Under the pieces are notes generated by a model, which was not told the origin of the DNA, searched no databases, and was given only the letters and a program-made list of their open reading frames with translations. Below, one piece after another: positions 49,884-58,018 of a stretch of DNA of 64,000 nucleotides. A program made the position numbers and the translations under genes. The stretch covers positions 1 through 64,000 of the forward strand of contig NZ_JANUGX010000013.1 of assembly GCF_024753245.1 (NCBI RefSeq), read 5' to 3'. Source of the stretch: Massilia norwichensis (GTDB lineage: Bacteria; Pseudomonadota; Gammaproteobacteria; Burkholderiales; Burkholderiaceae_D). Position 1 is the stretch's first letter. Every line of letters begins with the position of its first letter.

Positions 49884-51136
49884 AGCGCCGCCTCCTTCCG
49901 CTGCTGGCGCTGGTGCTGGTACTCGCCGCCGGCGCGGCGCTGCTGGCCTGGCCGCGCGCCGAATTCATCGCCGCCAAGTCGCCGCAAAGCTGGGCTTCGA
50001 GCCCGGCCAATATCGCGCGCGGCGCCTACCTGGCGCGTGCCGGCGATTGCGCCGCCTGCCACACCAGCCGCGGCGGCCAGCCCTACGCCGGCGGCCGCGC
50101 GATCGAGACGCCGTTCGGCCGTGTGATGGCGCCGAACATCACGCCCGACCTTGCAACCGGCATCGGCGCCTGGACCGCGGACGACTTCTGGAACGCCCTG
50201 CACAACGGCATCGGGCGCGACGGCCGCCTGCTCTACCCGGCCTTCCCCTATCCCAACTACACGAAGGTGACGCGCGAGGATGCCGACGCCCTGTTCGCCT
50301 GGCTGCGCAGCCTGCCCGCCGTGCGCCAACAGAACCAGGCCCACGCCCTGCGCTTCCCCTACGACAGCCAGGCCGCGCTGGCAGGCTGGCGCCTGCTCTA
50401 CTTCAGGCCCGGCGTCCAGCAGGCCCAGCCTGCGCGCGGGCTGGAATGGAACCGCGGCGCCTACCTGGTCGAAGGACTGGGCCATTGCAGCGCCTGCCAC
50501 AGCCCGCGCAACGGCCTCGGCGCCAGCGGACAGGGACTGCAGGGCGGCCTGATCCCGGTGCTGGGCTGGTATGCGCCGGCGCTGGCATCGACCGACCCGC
50601 ACCTGGCGCAACTGCTGCAGACCGGCGTCTCGCCGAACGGCGCGGTGGTCGGCCCGATGGCGGAGGTGGTGCGCCAGAGCCTGCAGCACTTGTCGAAACA
50701 GGACCTGGACGCGATGGCCGCCTACCTGCACTCGCTGCCGGCGGAGCCGGAAGCGCCGCGGCCGGCGCCGCTGCCGTCGGAAGCGCTGATGAAGCTGGGC
50801 GCCCGGATCTACGACCGGCATTGCGTCGACTGCCATGGCAAGGATGGCCGCGGCGCCATGGCCGCGAATGGCGCCCCCGCCTATCCGCCGCTGGCCGGCA
50901 ACCGCACGCTGGCGATGCGGGACCCGGTCAACGCCATCCGCATCGTGCTCAACGGCGGCTTCCCGCCCGCGACCGGCGGCAATCCGCGCCCCTACGGCAT
51001 GCCGCCCTACAGCCATGTGCTGGACGACGCCGAGGTGGCGGCGGTGGTCAGCTATGTGCGCGCCAGCTGGGGCAATGCCGCGCGCATGGTGACGGCGCCG
51101 GAGGTCAACCGCTACCGCGCCGTGCCCCTGGACTGA
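49880..51136 (+). CDS. Trihaem cytochrome c, alcohol/gluconate dehydrogenase-subunit type
   Basis: 418 residues, N-terminal membrane anchor or signal (LLPLLALVLVLAAGAALLAW). Three haem sites: CAACHTSRGG, CSACHSPRNG and CVDCHGKDG. The segment GRAIETPFGRVMAPNITPD after the first site is the hallmark of the cytochrome subunit of membrane alcohol, aldehyde, gluconate and fructose dehydrogenases. No flavin or PQQ catalytic subunit lies nearby, so its electron donor must be encoded elsewhere or be the dihaem partner. Confidence 0.92.
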   Translation: MKRRLLPLLALVLVLAAGAALLAWPRAEFIAAKSPQSWASSPANIARGAYLARAGDCAACHTSRGGQPYAGGRAIETPFGRVMAPNITPDLATGIGAWTADDFWNALHNGIGRDGRLLYPAFPYPNYTKVTREDADALFAWLRSLPAVRQQNQAHALRFPYDSQAALAGWRLLYFRPGVQQAQPARGLEWNRGAYLVEGLGHCSACHSPRNGLGASGQGLQGGLIPVLGWYAPALASTDPHLAQLLQTGVSPNGAVVGPMAEVVRQSLQHLSKQDLDAMAAYLHSLPAEPEAPRPAPLPSEALMKLGARIYDRHCVDCHGKDGRGAMAANGAPAYPPLAGNRTLAMRDPVNAIRIVLNGGFPPATGGNPRPYGMPPYSHVLDDAEVAAVVSYVRASWGNAARMVTAPEVNRYRAVPLD

Positions 51137-51263
51137 ACAATAAAATACTGTCGGGAATTTTTACACCGATGCAAGCTTATTGCTGAGAGTGCAAGTAAAA
51201 TTTACTACTGGAATAAAATAAAAGTCAGTAAATACAACTACTTACGATTATTCAACTAAAGCC

Positions 51264-51279
51264 TGGCATCGAACTTGCT
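51264..51279 (+). promoter_or_regulatory. Sigma-54 (-24/-12) promoter of the PEP-CTERM gene
   Basis: TGGCATCGAACTTGCT matches the RpoN consensus TGGCAC-N5-TTGCW with correct GG-to-GC spacing; only one core base differs. The expected start point near 51290 gives a leader of about 33 nt to the ATG. RpoN control of PEP-CTERM genes through PrsK/PrsR-type regulators has been described in related bacteria, which fits. Confidence 0.7.
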
Positions 51280-51322
51280 TATATGTAGGTCGGGGTTCCT
51301 GACAACAACTAACAGCGACATC

Positions 51323-52162
51323 ATGAAAAAACTTCTTCTGAGCTTAGCAGCTGCAACCGCCAGCGCTGGCGCCATCGCCAGCCCGGCAATCACTTTGCCG
51401 ACCGGCGGTCTTTACCTGAAATACACCGGCCAGGAACAGATTGCGATCAACGGCGCCACGACCTTCGCCGGCACCAAGGAAATCAACTGGGGCGTGTTCG
51501 TCGTCTCGACCCTGGAAACCGGCGACGTCAACACCCCGGGCGACTCGATCGACCCGAGCGGCGATGGTCCGTTCTTCGTGAACAAGCAGGCTGGCGGCCA
51601 GATCACCGGCATGTTCTACGGCATCGAGAAAGGCGGCGACTCGGTTGCCAACGCCTTCCCGGCCACCAAGGGCTATATGGACCTGTACTGGCGCGACCTG
51701 GACAAGTACAGCGCCACCTCGCTGAGCTCGACCGCCGCCGGCATCCGCTGCGGCTACGACTGCGCAGTCGGCTACACCGAAGGCACCTTCCTGGCCCGCC
51801 TTTACTTCGATACCGGCATGGACGTCGGCAACTCGCTGAACACCATCGTGGGTAGCCAGGTTCCGAGCAGCAAAGGCTTCTCGGGCCAGGCCGACTCCTA
51901 CGCCTCGGTCGACATGACGAAACAAGGGCTGTGGAGCTTCCACTTGAACTCGAACTGGTTCAACACCGCCGAAGGCCAGCGCGACCTGCGCTTCAAGAAC
52001 AGCTACAACTACAATTCGAAGTGGAGCGCCGGCCCGAACATCCTGGGCGCGCGTGTGGACGATCCGGGCCAGGCATTCGCCGTGCCGGAACCGGGCGCAC
52101 TGTCGCTGATGGGCCTGGCCCTGGTGGGCATGGGCGCCGTCCTGCGCCGCCGCCGCGGCTGA
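51323..52162 (+). CDS. PEP-CTERM sorting-domain protein
   Basis: 279 residues. The signal peptide is LLLSLAAATASAGAIASPA and the C-terminal exosortase signal is VPEPGALSLMGLALVGMGAVLRRRRG. The middle is rich in Gly, Ser, Asp and aromatic residues, with beta character and no catalytic motif. One Cys pair (IRCGYDCAVG) may form a disulfide. A sigma-54 promoter precedes it, in a 186-bp A+T-rich gap after the cytochromes. Surface or matrix function is inferred from the family. Confidence 0.9.
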   Translation: MKKLLLSLAAATASAGAIASPAITLPTGGLYLKYTGQEQIAINGATTFAGTKEINWGVFVVSTLETGDVNTPGDSIDPSGDGPFFVNKQAGGQITGMFYGIEKGGDSVANAFPATKGYMDLYWRDLDKYSATSLSSTAAGIRCGYDCAVGYTEGTFLARLYFDTGMDVGNSLNTIVGSQVPSSKGFSGQADSYASVDMTKQGLWSFHLNSNWFNTAEGQRDLRFKNSYNYNSKWSAGPNILGARVDDPGQAFAVPEPGALSLMGLALVGMGAVLRRRRG

Positions 52163-52216
52163 TCGTTTGCCGGCAGGCTGGCCTGGCCAGTCTGCCGGCA
52201 TTAGTTCGGGAACGCC

Positions 52217-52258
52217 AAAAGAAATCGGGCACTTGTTTTCAAGTGCCCGATTTCTTTT
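52217..52258. terminator. Bidirectional intrinsic terminator
   Basis: A perfect 19-bp inverted repeat beginning AAAAGAAATCGGGCACTTG with a TTTT loop. A-rich on the left and TTTCTTTT on the right, it lies between the convergent PEP-CTERM and PilT-like genes and can stop both. Confidence 0.88.
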
Positions 52259-52278
52259 TATCTGCCGTTTTACAAACC

Positions 52279-53400
52279 CTAGACCATTTCCGCGAAGCCG
52301 ATGCGGTCGGTGGTGGCGGCGCGCGCATCGTCGACCCCGACCTTGTGCGAGGCCAGCAGCCCTTCCAGCACGCTGTTCATCGTGTGGCAGCCGGGCTCGC
52401 GGCCGGCATTCATATGGGCGCGGATGGCGCCCAGGTCGCCCTGCTCGATCATGCCCGCCACTTGCGGGCTGATGCTCAGGCATTCGGTGGCCAGGTGGTA
52501 GCGGTTGCCCTGCCGGGACGGCAGCAGCGCCTGGCACAGCACGCCGCGCAGCGCGTGCGCCAGCGCCTGGCCCTGGGCTTCGGAATTGCCCAGCAGGCGC
52601 AGCATCTTCTGCAGGCCCAGCTCGGTCGAGCGCGCATGCAGCGTCGCCAGCACCAGCGGACCGGATTCCGCCAGCGCCAGCGCCTCCTGGGCGGTCTGGG
52701 CGTCGCGGATCTCGCCGATCACGATCACGTCCGGGCGCTCGCGCAGCGCATCCAGCGCGCCGAGGTAGTAGCTGTCGACGTCGCCGTCCACGCCCACTTC
52801 GCGCTGGGTGATGATGCACTTGCGCTGCGGGATCAGGGTCTCGACCGGGTCTTCGATGGTGATGATGTGGCCCGAGCGCTGGCGGTTAATCTCGTCGAGG
52901 ATGGAAGCGATGGTGGTCGACTTGCCCTGGCAGGTGTCGCCGATGATCAGCACCAGCCCACTGGTCAGGCGCGCGAATTCCTGCTCGTCCGGATGCAGGC
53001 CCAGCTCGGCCAGCAGCAGCGGCTCCTTCGGGAAGCGGCGGATCACGCAGCCCAAGCGCTTCTTGCCCTGGAAGCTGAAGCAGTTGGCGCGGATGCGCGC
53101 CGTGTGCAGGTCGATCGACCTGTCGAAGGCGCGCTCCTGGATGCGTTCGGCCCAGTTCGGCTCGATGACGTCGAAGAACTCTTCCAGCTCCTCCTTGGTG
53201 ATCGGCGAATCCGTGACCGCCACCAGGCCCTTCGGCTGGCGCAGCATCAGCGGGCTGTTCTGGTGAATGATGATGTCCGAGAACACCAGCTTCGAGTTCA
53301 GCAGGTGCAGGATCTGCTCGACCAGGGTGCCGAACACGGGATGGTCTTCGTTTTCGATATACGAAAGCGTGGGGATCTGCGAGGACTGGTGGTATTCCAT
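52279..53400 (-). CDS. PilT/PilU-like secretion ATPase, orphan
   Basis: 373 residues of the type II/IV secretion ATPase family. An N-terminal PAS-like domain is followed by the motor. Walker A is unusual, GDTCQGKSTT (about 157), where PilT usually has GPTGSGKSTT. The Asp box is TIEDPVE, Walker B RPDVIVIGEIRD, and the His box LVLATLHARST. These are intact, so ATPase activity is likely. No pilus genes lie nearby. It could be an extra retraction ATPase (PilU-like) or serve another machine. Confidence 0.82.
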   Translation of the reverse strand: MEYHQSSQIPTLSYIENEDHPVFGTLVEQILHLLNSKLVFSDIIIHQNSPLMLRQPKGLVAVTDSPITKEELEEFFDVIEPNWAERIQERAFDRSIDLHTARIRANCFSFQGKKRLGCVIRRFPKEPLLLAELGLHPDEQEFARLTSGLVLIIGDTCQGKSTTIASILDEINRQRSGHIITIEDPVETLIPQRKCIITQREVGVDGDVDSYYLGALDALRERPDVIVIGEIRDAQTAQEALALAESGPLVLATLHARSTELGLQKMLRLLGNSEAQGQALAHALRGVLCQALLPSRQGNRYHLATECLSISPQVAGMIEQGDLGAIRAHMNAGREPGCHTMNSVLEGLLASHKVGVDDARAATTDRIGFAEMV

Positions 53401-53517
53401 CGGACGATGTAAAAGTGGAACTGACGATGCATTAATTATAAAACCAGCAGCGCGCCAAAGTTCCACTTGGAAAGATAATTTTTCTTGTGAAAAACTTACA
53501 ACATTCGCCCCCGGGGC

Positions 53518-53991
53518 TCAACGGTCCAGCATGGCGGCAATGCGGTCGCCGAACAGGGCCAGCGCGACACCGACGATCATCACTACGGCGCCCAGCAGCC
53601 GCACCGCCGACACCTTGCGCATGGCGACATTGACGAGGCCGAAATGGTCGATCGCCATCGAGGTCAGCAACTGGCCGGCGATCACCAGCACCACCAGGTT
53701 CAGCAGGCCGATGCGCGGCACCAGCATCACGGTGCAGAAGATGAAGGCGGCGCCGAGGAAGCCGCCCGAGAATTTCCACAGCGGCTGCTGCGGCAGCACC
53801 GCCAGCGCATCGGGCAGGCCGCCGCGGGCCAGGGCGACCACCGCCAGCGCCACGGTGCCGCACAGGAAGGACACCAGCGCGGCCACGACCGAGTTGGCGC
53901 CGACGGCTGCCGCCATCTGGCTGTTGATGGCGGCCTGGAAGGACACGGCGATGCCGGCGCCGAAGGCGACGAGGAACAGCAGGAGATTCAT
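53518..53991 (-). CDS. DMT-superfamily small membrane protein (DUF606/YdcZ-like)
   Basis: 157 residues with five membrane helices. The N-terminal LLLFLVAFGAGIAVSFQAAINSQ with GANSVVAALVSFLCGT is characteristic of the DUF606 (YdcZ) half of the drug/metabolite transporter superfamily. Such short forms usually work as dimers or pairs; no partner is adjacent. The substrate is unknown. No ribosome site is obvious before the chosen ATG. Confidence 0.78.
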   Translation of the reverse strand: MNLLLFLVAFGAGIAVSFQAAINSQMAAAVGANSVVAALVSFLCGTVALAVVALARGGLPDALAVLPQQPLWKFSGGFLGAAFIFCTVMLVPRIGLLNLVVLVIAGQLLTSMAIDHFGLVNVAMRKVSAVRLLGAVVMIVGVALALFGDRIAAMLDR

Positions 53992-54102
53992 GAACGAAAA
54001 AAGTGCGGAAAAAAGCCGGCGATTGTAGCGAAAACGGCTGCGCTTGCGAAGTGAGCGCGTGCTGAATGTATACTGCGCAATGTTTCCATTAATACCATCC
54101 CG

Positions 54103-55068
54103 ATGACGACGCTCTCCAATGCCCCAGCTCCCGAGCAGCCCATGCGCTGGCCGGTCCTGTTCTTCATGTTCGCGCTGCTGGCCTTCAGCCTGATGATGTG
54201 GCGCTGGGGCGGCACCATCGAGGATTCGCAGGCCTACTTCGACACCGCCCGTTATTTCCGCGGCGAGCTCACGCTCGCGGACCTGCGCGCGCCCTTCCCT
54301 TACCGCACCCTGGTGCCGGCCATCGCCGCCGCCCTGCCCGGCGACCTGCGCCAGGCCTTCGCAGTACTGAACTGGCTGTGCATGAGCGCGAGCGCCTGCC
54401 TGATGACCGCCGTCGCCCTGCGCGCCGGCATGGATTCGAAGCGCGCCACCGGCGCCGGGGTGCTGATGCTGGTGGCGCTGCCGACCTTCTGGTACGCGCC
54501 CTACCTGGTGGTCGACCCGGGCTCGATCCTGGCCCGCAGCGCGTTCGTGCTGGCGGTGCTGGCGGGCCAACCCTGGCTGGCGGCGCTGGCCGGCCTGCTG
54601 GGCACTGCAGTACGCGAAGAAAACATCCTGCTGCTGGCCTGGCTGCTGGCCACCCGCCGCATCGCCGTCGGCGGCGGCCTGGCGGTGCTGCTGGGCGCCG
54701 GCGCCTGGCTGCTGGCGGTGCGCTTCTGGCTGATCCCGGGCCTGCCTTCCTACACCTGGGAACCCAGCTGGTGGACCGTCAACCATGCGCTGCACGACGT
54801 CCGTTCGCTGCTGTCGATCGCCGGCACCTGCATCCCGGTCGTCCCGGCCGCCATCATGGGCTGGCGCCAGGTGCCGGCAGCCATCAAGCCCCTGCGCAGC
54901 CTGTTGCTGCTGATGGCCCTGCCGCCGCTCTACGCCGCCCTGTGCGTGCGCGTCGAGGGCCGGATTATCTGGGGCCTGTATCCCTTCCTGATCCCGTTTG
55001 CCGCAGCCTACGGCGCCGATCGTGCAATCCGTCGCAAAACGCCGCCGGCGCCGGACGGGGCCGACTAA
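54103..55068 (+). CDS. Polytopic membrane protein, unknown
   Basis: 321 residues with about eight membrane helices. A first helix (WPVLFFMFALLAFSLMMW) is followed by a periplasmic loop DSQAYFDTARYFRGELTLADLRAPFPYRTLVP. This layout, with an acidic loop after helix 1, resembles GT-C-type glycosyltransferase-like membrane proteins, but I see no decisive motif. A TATACT with TTGCGA 19 nt upstream (54044-54074) could be its promoter. The DUF2807 gene follows by 45 bp. Confidence 0.65.
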   Translation: MTTLSNAPAPEQPMRWPVLFFMFALLAFSLMMWRWGGTIEDSQAYFDTARYFRGELTLADLRAPFPYRTLVPAIAAALPGDLRQAFAVLNWLCMSASACLMTAVALRAGMDSKRATGAGVLMLVALPTFWYAPYLVVDPGSILARSAFVLAVLAGQPWLAALAGLLGTAVREENILLLAWLLATRRIAVGGGLAVLLGAGAWLLAVRFWLIPGLPSYTWEPSWWTVNHALHDVRSLLSIAGTCIPVVPAAIMGWRQVPAAIKPLRSLLLLMALPPLYAALCVRVEGRIIWGLYPFLIPFAAAYGADRAIRRKTPPAPDGAD

Positions 55069-55113
55069 GATGCCTCATCGATCACCGCCCACCACCCATA
55101 AGGAGACCATGCC

Positions 55114-55908
55114 ATGAGCACGACCCCGACCACCCTGCGCCGCCGCCTGCTGGCCGCATGCGCCCTTGCCGCTGCCGCGACCGTGACCACTGCGGCGCTG
55201 AGCCCGGCGCCGGCGCTGGCCGTGGACTGGAACTTCGGCAAGAGCGAGCAGGTCAAGGGCAGCGGCAATATCAAGCGCGAGACGCGCCAGGTGGCCGGCT
55301 TCAAGGGCCTGGCGCTGGCCCTGCCCGGCCAGGTTGAAGTGCGCACCGGCAGCAGCGAAGGCCTCAGCATCGAGACCGACGACAACCTGCTGCCCCTGAT
55401 CGAGACCGTGGTCGAAGACGGTACGCTGAAGATCCGCGCCAGGAACAAGGTCAACCTCCGCACCCGCAACCTGAAGGTCGTGGTGCAGACGCGCGGTGTG
55501 GAGCGCCTGGCGCTGGCCGGTTCCGGCAGCATCGACGCCGACCGCATGGCGGGTGCGCGCCTGCAATTCGACCTCGGCGGCTCGGGCAACATCCGGGTCG
55601 GCAAGGCGGAGGGCGATGCGCTCAGCGTCAACCTGGGCGGCAGCGGCGACCTGAAGGTGAACGAGGGCAGCGCGCGCAAACTGTCGGCCTCGCTGGGCGG
55701 CTCCGGCACCGTCGACATGGCGCGCGTGCGCCTCGACACCGCCGACGTGACTCTGGCCGGCTCCGGGAATGCGACCTTATGGGTGCAGAAGGCGCTGGAG
55801 ATGTCGGTCGCCGGTTCGGGCGACGTCAATTACTATGGCGATCCGCAGGTCAGCAAGAGCGTGGTCGGCTCCGGCTCGGCGCGCCGCCTGGGTCCGGCGC
55901 CGCGCTGA
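55114..55908 (+). CDS. Exported DUF2807 (head GIN) domain protein
   Basis: 264 residues with a signal peptide (ALAAAATVTTAALSPAPALA). The beta-helix-like DUF2807 domain starts at GNIKRETRQVAGFKGLALA. It shows the repeating Gly-Ser-Gly pattern of the family (LAGSGSIDADRM, LGGSGNIRVG, LGGSGDLKVN). It is likely periplasmic or surface exposed; the function is unknown. AAGGAG lies upstream of the ATG. Confidence 0.85.
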   Translation: MSTTPTTLRRRLLAACALAAAATVTTAALSPAPALAVDWNFGKSEQVKGSGNIKRETRQVAGFKGLALALPGQVEVRTGSSEGLSIETDDNLLPLIETVVEDGTLKIRARNKVNLRTRNLKVVVQTRGVERLALAGSGSIDADRMAGARLQFDLGGSGNIRVGKAEGDALSVNLGGSGDLKVNEGSARKLSASLGGSGTVDMARVRLDTADVTLAGSGNATLWVQKALEMSVAGSGDVNYYGDPQVSKSVVGSGSARRLGPAPR

Positions 55909-55917
55909 GAGGCATAT

Positions 55918-55983
55918 CGTGGGCACGGGGTGCCCACCCTACGGGGTCGATGCAGCAGGTAGGGTGGGCACCCCGTGCCCACG
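55918..55983. repeat. 25-bp perfect inverted repeat, dispersed element
   Basis: Two perfect 25-bp arms (55918-55942 and 55959-55983) with a 16-nt loop. Each arm contains GTGGGCACGGGGTGCCCACC, itself palindromic, so it is a nested hairpin. It shares its core with 4609-4662. It separates the convergent DUF2807 and copper chaperone genes. Confidence 0.85.
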
Positions 55984-56006
55984 TTGAATCAGTCAAATCG
56001 GTTGAA

Positions 56007-56465
56007 TCAGTGGGCGGCCGGCGCGGTATAGGTCAGCGCCTTGACCGGCACCGACAGCGCGATGTTCTCGCGCTTGCCGGCCGCATCCTGCACGACCAGC
56101 GTCAGCGGCACCTGCTCGCCTTCCTTCAGCTGCTGCTTCAGGTCGAACAGCATCACGTGGTAGCCGCCCGAGGCCAGGTTCACGGTCTGGCCGGCCGGCA
56201 GATCGATGGCCTCGACCGCGCGCATGCGCATGGTCTGGCCTTCCATCGCCATCTGGTGCAGTTCCACGCGGCCCGCGACCGGGCTCTTCACTTCCACCAG
56301 CCTGGCCGGCCTGGCCGACTTCAGCTGCATGAAGGCGCCGGCCACCTTGGCCTGGGGCACGGTGGCGCGGATCCACGGCGCGCTGACAGTGACATTGCTC
56401 CCGACCTGGGCCAGGGCCGGGACGGAAAGGATGCCGGCCAGCGCCAGCGCGAGAAGTCGTTTCAT
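56007..56465 (-). CDS. PCu(A)C-type periplasmic copper chaperone
   Basis: 152 residues. Signal peptide LLALALAGILSVPALAQ. The copper site is formed by VELHQMAMEG with the later MRMRAVEAIDLPAG and GYHVMLFDLKQQL, giving the His-x-Met... Met-x-Met pattern typical of PCu(A)C. It delivers copper to cytochrome oxidase CuA or CuB sites. No Sco or cox genes are adjacent. It lies 23 bp downstream of yaeQ on the same strand. Confidence 0.88.
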   Translation of the reverse strand: MKRLLALALAGILSVPALAQVGSNVTVSAPWIRATVPQAKVAGAFMQLKSARPARLVEVKSPVAGRVELHQMAMEGQTMRMRAVEAIDLPAGQTVNLASGGYHVMLFDLKQQLKEGEQVPLTLVVQDAAGKRENIALSVPVKALTYTAPAAH

Positions 56466-56488
56466 GGGCTTACCTGTCGAATCGAAAA

Positions 56489-57037
56489 TCAGTAGTTGCG
56501 TTCCGCGAGCAGCGTTTCGCGCTCGACCTGCACGGTGTCCGTGCCGTCGGTCAGCCATACCTGGCCGTCCTGGATCGTGCACTGCAGCTGCATATTGCGC
56601 TTGGCCATGCGCTCCAGCGCGGCGCTGCTCTCGGCGGCGATGTTCACGATCGTGATGTTGCGCGCGCGGTCGATCTGTTTGGCGATCTGCTTGAACCAGA
56701 TGTGGCTGACGGCGCTGTAGCTGTAGACCACCACGTGCTCGGAGCGCCCGCTGGCCTTCATGAGGCGGCGTTCGTCCGGCTGGCCGACCTCGATCCAGGT
56801 GTCGATGGCCCCGGTGAGGTCCTTCAGCCACAGGGCCGGCTCCTCGACGTCGAACAAGTCCTTGCCGTAAGCGAGCGCTTCGTCGGCGTGCAGGGCAAAC
56901 GCGAGCAGGCGGATCATCACCCGCTCGTCGGTTTCCGAAGGATGGCGCGCGATGGTGAGCGCGTGCTCCTGGTAGTAATTGCGGTCCATGTCCGCGATGC
57001 TGAGTTCTGCCTTGTAGATCGTTGCTTTCAGGGCCAT
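56489..57037 (-). CDS. yaeQ: YaeQ family protein
   Basis: 182 residues, full length for the family. The N-terminus [40 protein letters not shown]-type segment ([17 protein letters not shown]) is diagnostic. The structure is related to the PD-(D/E)xK nuclease fold; the function is uncertain, though early reports linked it to RfaH-like compensation. It starts 16 bp after purU. Confidence 0.9.
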   Translation of the reverse strand: [182 protein letters not shown]

Positions 57038-57053
57038 TCAATATGCTTTCTAT

Positions 57054-57923
57054 TTAGCTGAACACGACCGTCTTGTCGCCGTTCAGCAGGATGCGGTGTT
57101 CCACGAACCACTTGACCGCCCGCGCCAGCACCACGCTTTCGACGTCGCGCCCGATCGCCGTCAGCGCCTCGACGCTCATCGCGTGGTCGACCCGCTCGAC
57201 GTCCTGCTCGATGATCGGCCCTTCGTCCAGGTCGCCCGTGACGAAGTGGGCGGTGGCGCCGATCAGCTTGACGCCGCGCCGGTGCGCCTGGGCATACGGG
57301 CGCGCGCCCTTGAAGCTGGGCAGGAAGGAATGGTGGATGTTGATCGCCCTTCCCTTCAATGCCTCGCACAATCCCGGCGACAGGATCTGCATGTAGCGCG
57401 CCAGCACGACCAGGTCGACCTGGTGCCGGTCCAGCAGCTCGATGATGCGGCTTTCCTGCGCCAGCTTGTCCGACTCGCTGGCACCGGCCTCGAGCGGCAA
57501 GTGATGAAAGGGGATATTGTAACTGGCCGCGAGCTGGTAGAACTCCATGTGGTTCGAAACGATGGCCGGAATCTCCACCGGCAGCAGCCCGCTGCGGTAG
57601 CGGAACAGCAGGTCGTTCAGGCAGTGGCCGATCTTCGACACCATGATCATCACGCGCGGCTTGCGCGCGGCGTCGTGCAGCTGGCCGGACGCGTTCAGGT
57701 GCGCGCAGAGGGCGTCGAAGCCGGCGCGCAGGGTGGCGTCGGACACGTTCGGCTCTTCCAGCGCGAAGTGGATGCGCATGAAGAACAGCTTCGATTCGGC
57801 GTCGCCGAACTGGTCGGAGTCGATGATGTTGCAGCCGTGTTCGGCCAGGAAGCCGGACACGCGCAGGACGATGCCGCGCTGGTCCAGGCAGGACAGGGTC
57901 AGGATGTATTCGGGATGCGTCAT
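57054..57923 (-). CDS. purU: Formyltetrahydrofolate deformylase
   Basis: Hydrolyses 10-formyl-THF to formate and THF, balancing one-carbon pools. 289 residues. The N-terminal ACT domain (YILTLSCLDQRGIVLRVSGFL) senses Met/Gly in E. coli. The C-terminal formyltransferase-like domain has NIHHSFLPSFKGARPY with the catalytic His/Asp set ending in TGDLDEGPIIEQD. The start MTHPEYILT was chosen for homology and GAGCG upstream. It is divergent from the next gene by 95 bp. Confidence 0.94.
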   Translation of the reverse strand: MTHPEYILTLSCLDQRGIVLRVSGFLAEHGCNIIDSDQFGDAESKLFFMRIHFALEEPNVSDATLRAGFDALCAHLNASGQLHDAARKPRVMIMVSKIGHCLNDLLFRYRSGLLPVEIPAIVSNHMEFYQLAASYNIPFHHLPLEAGASESDKLAQESRIIELLDRHQVDLVVLARYMQILSPGLCEALKGRAINIHHSFLPSFKGARPYAQAHRRGVKLIGATAHFVTGDLDEGPIIEQDVERVDHAMSVEALTAIGRDVESVVLARAVKWFVEHRILLNGDKTVVFS

Positions 57924-58018
57924 GAGGCGCTCTGGCTGTGTGTGGATGGAAGGGCTTGCTCCGGCATTGTCGCACGAGTTGTAAAATCGGCATGTACACA
58001 ACATTCGAAAGGAATTCC

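Noticed and set aside
57967-57986. Promoter TTGTCG with TAAAAT upstream of the MDR oxidoreductase
   Set aside because: The two hexamers are only 9 nt apart, too close for sigma-70.
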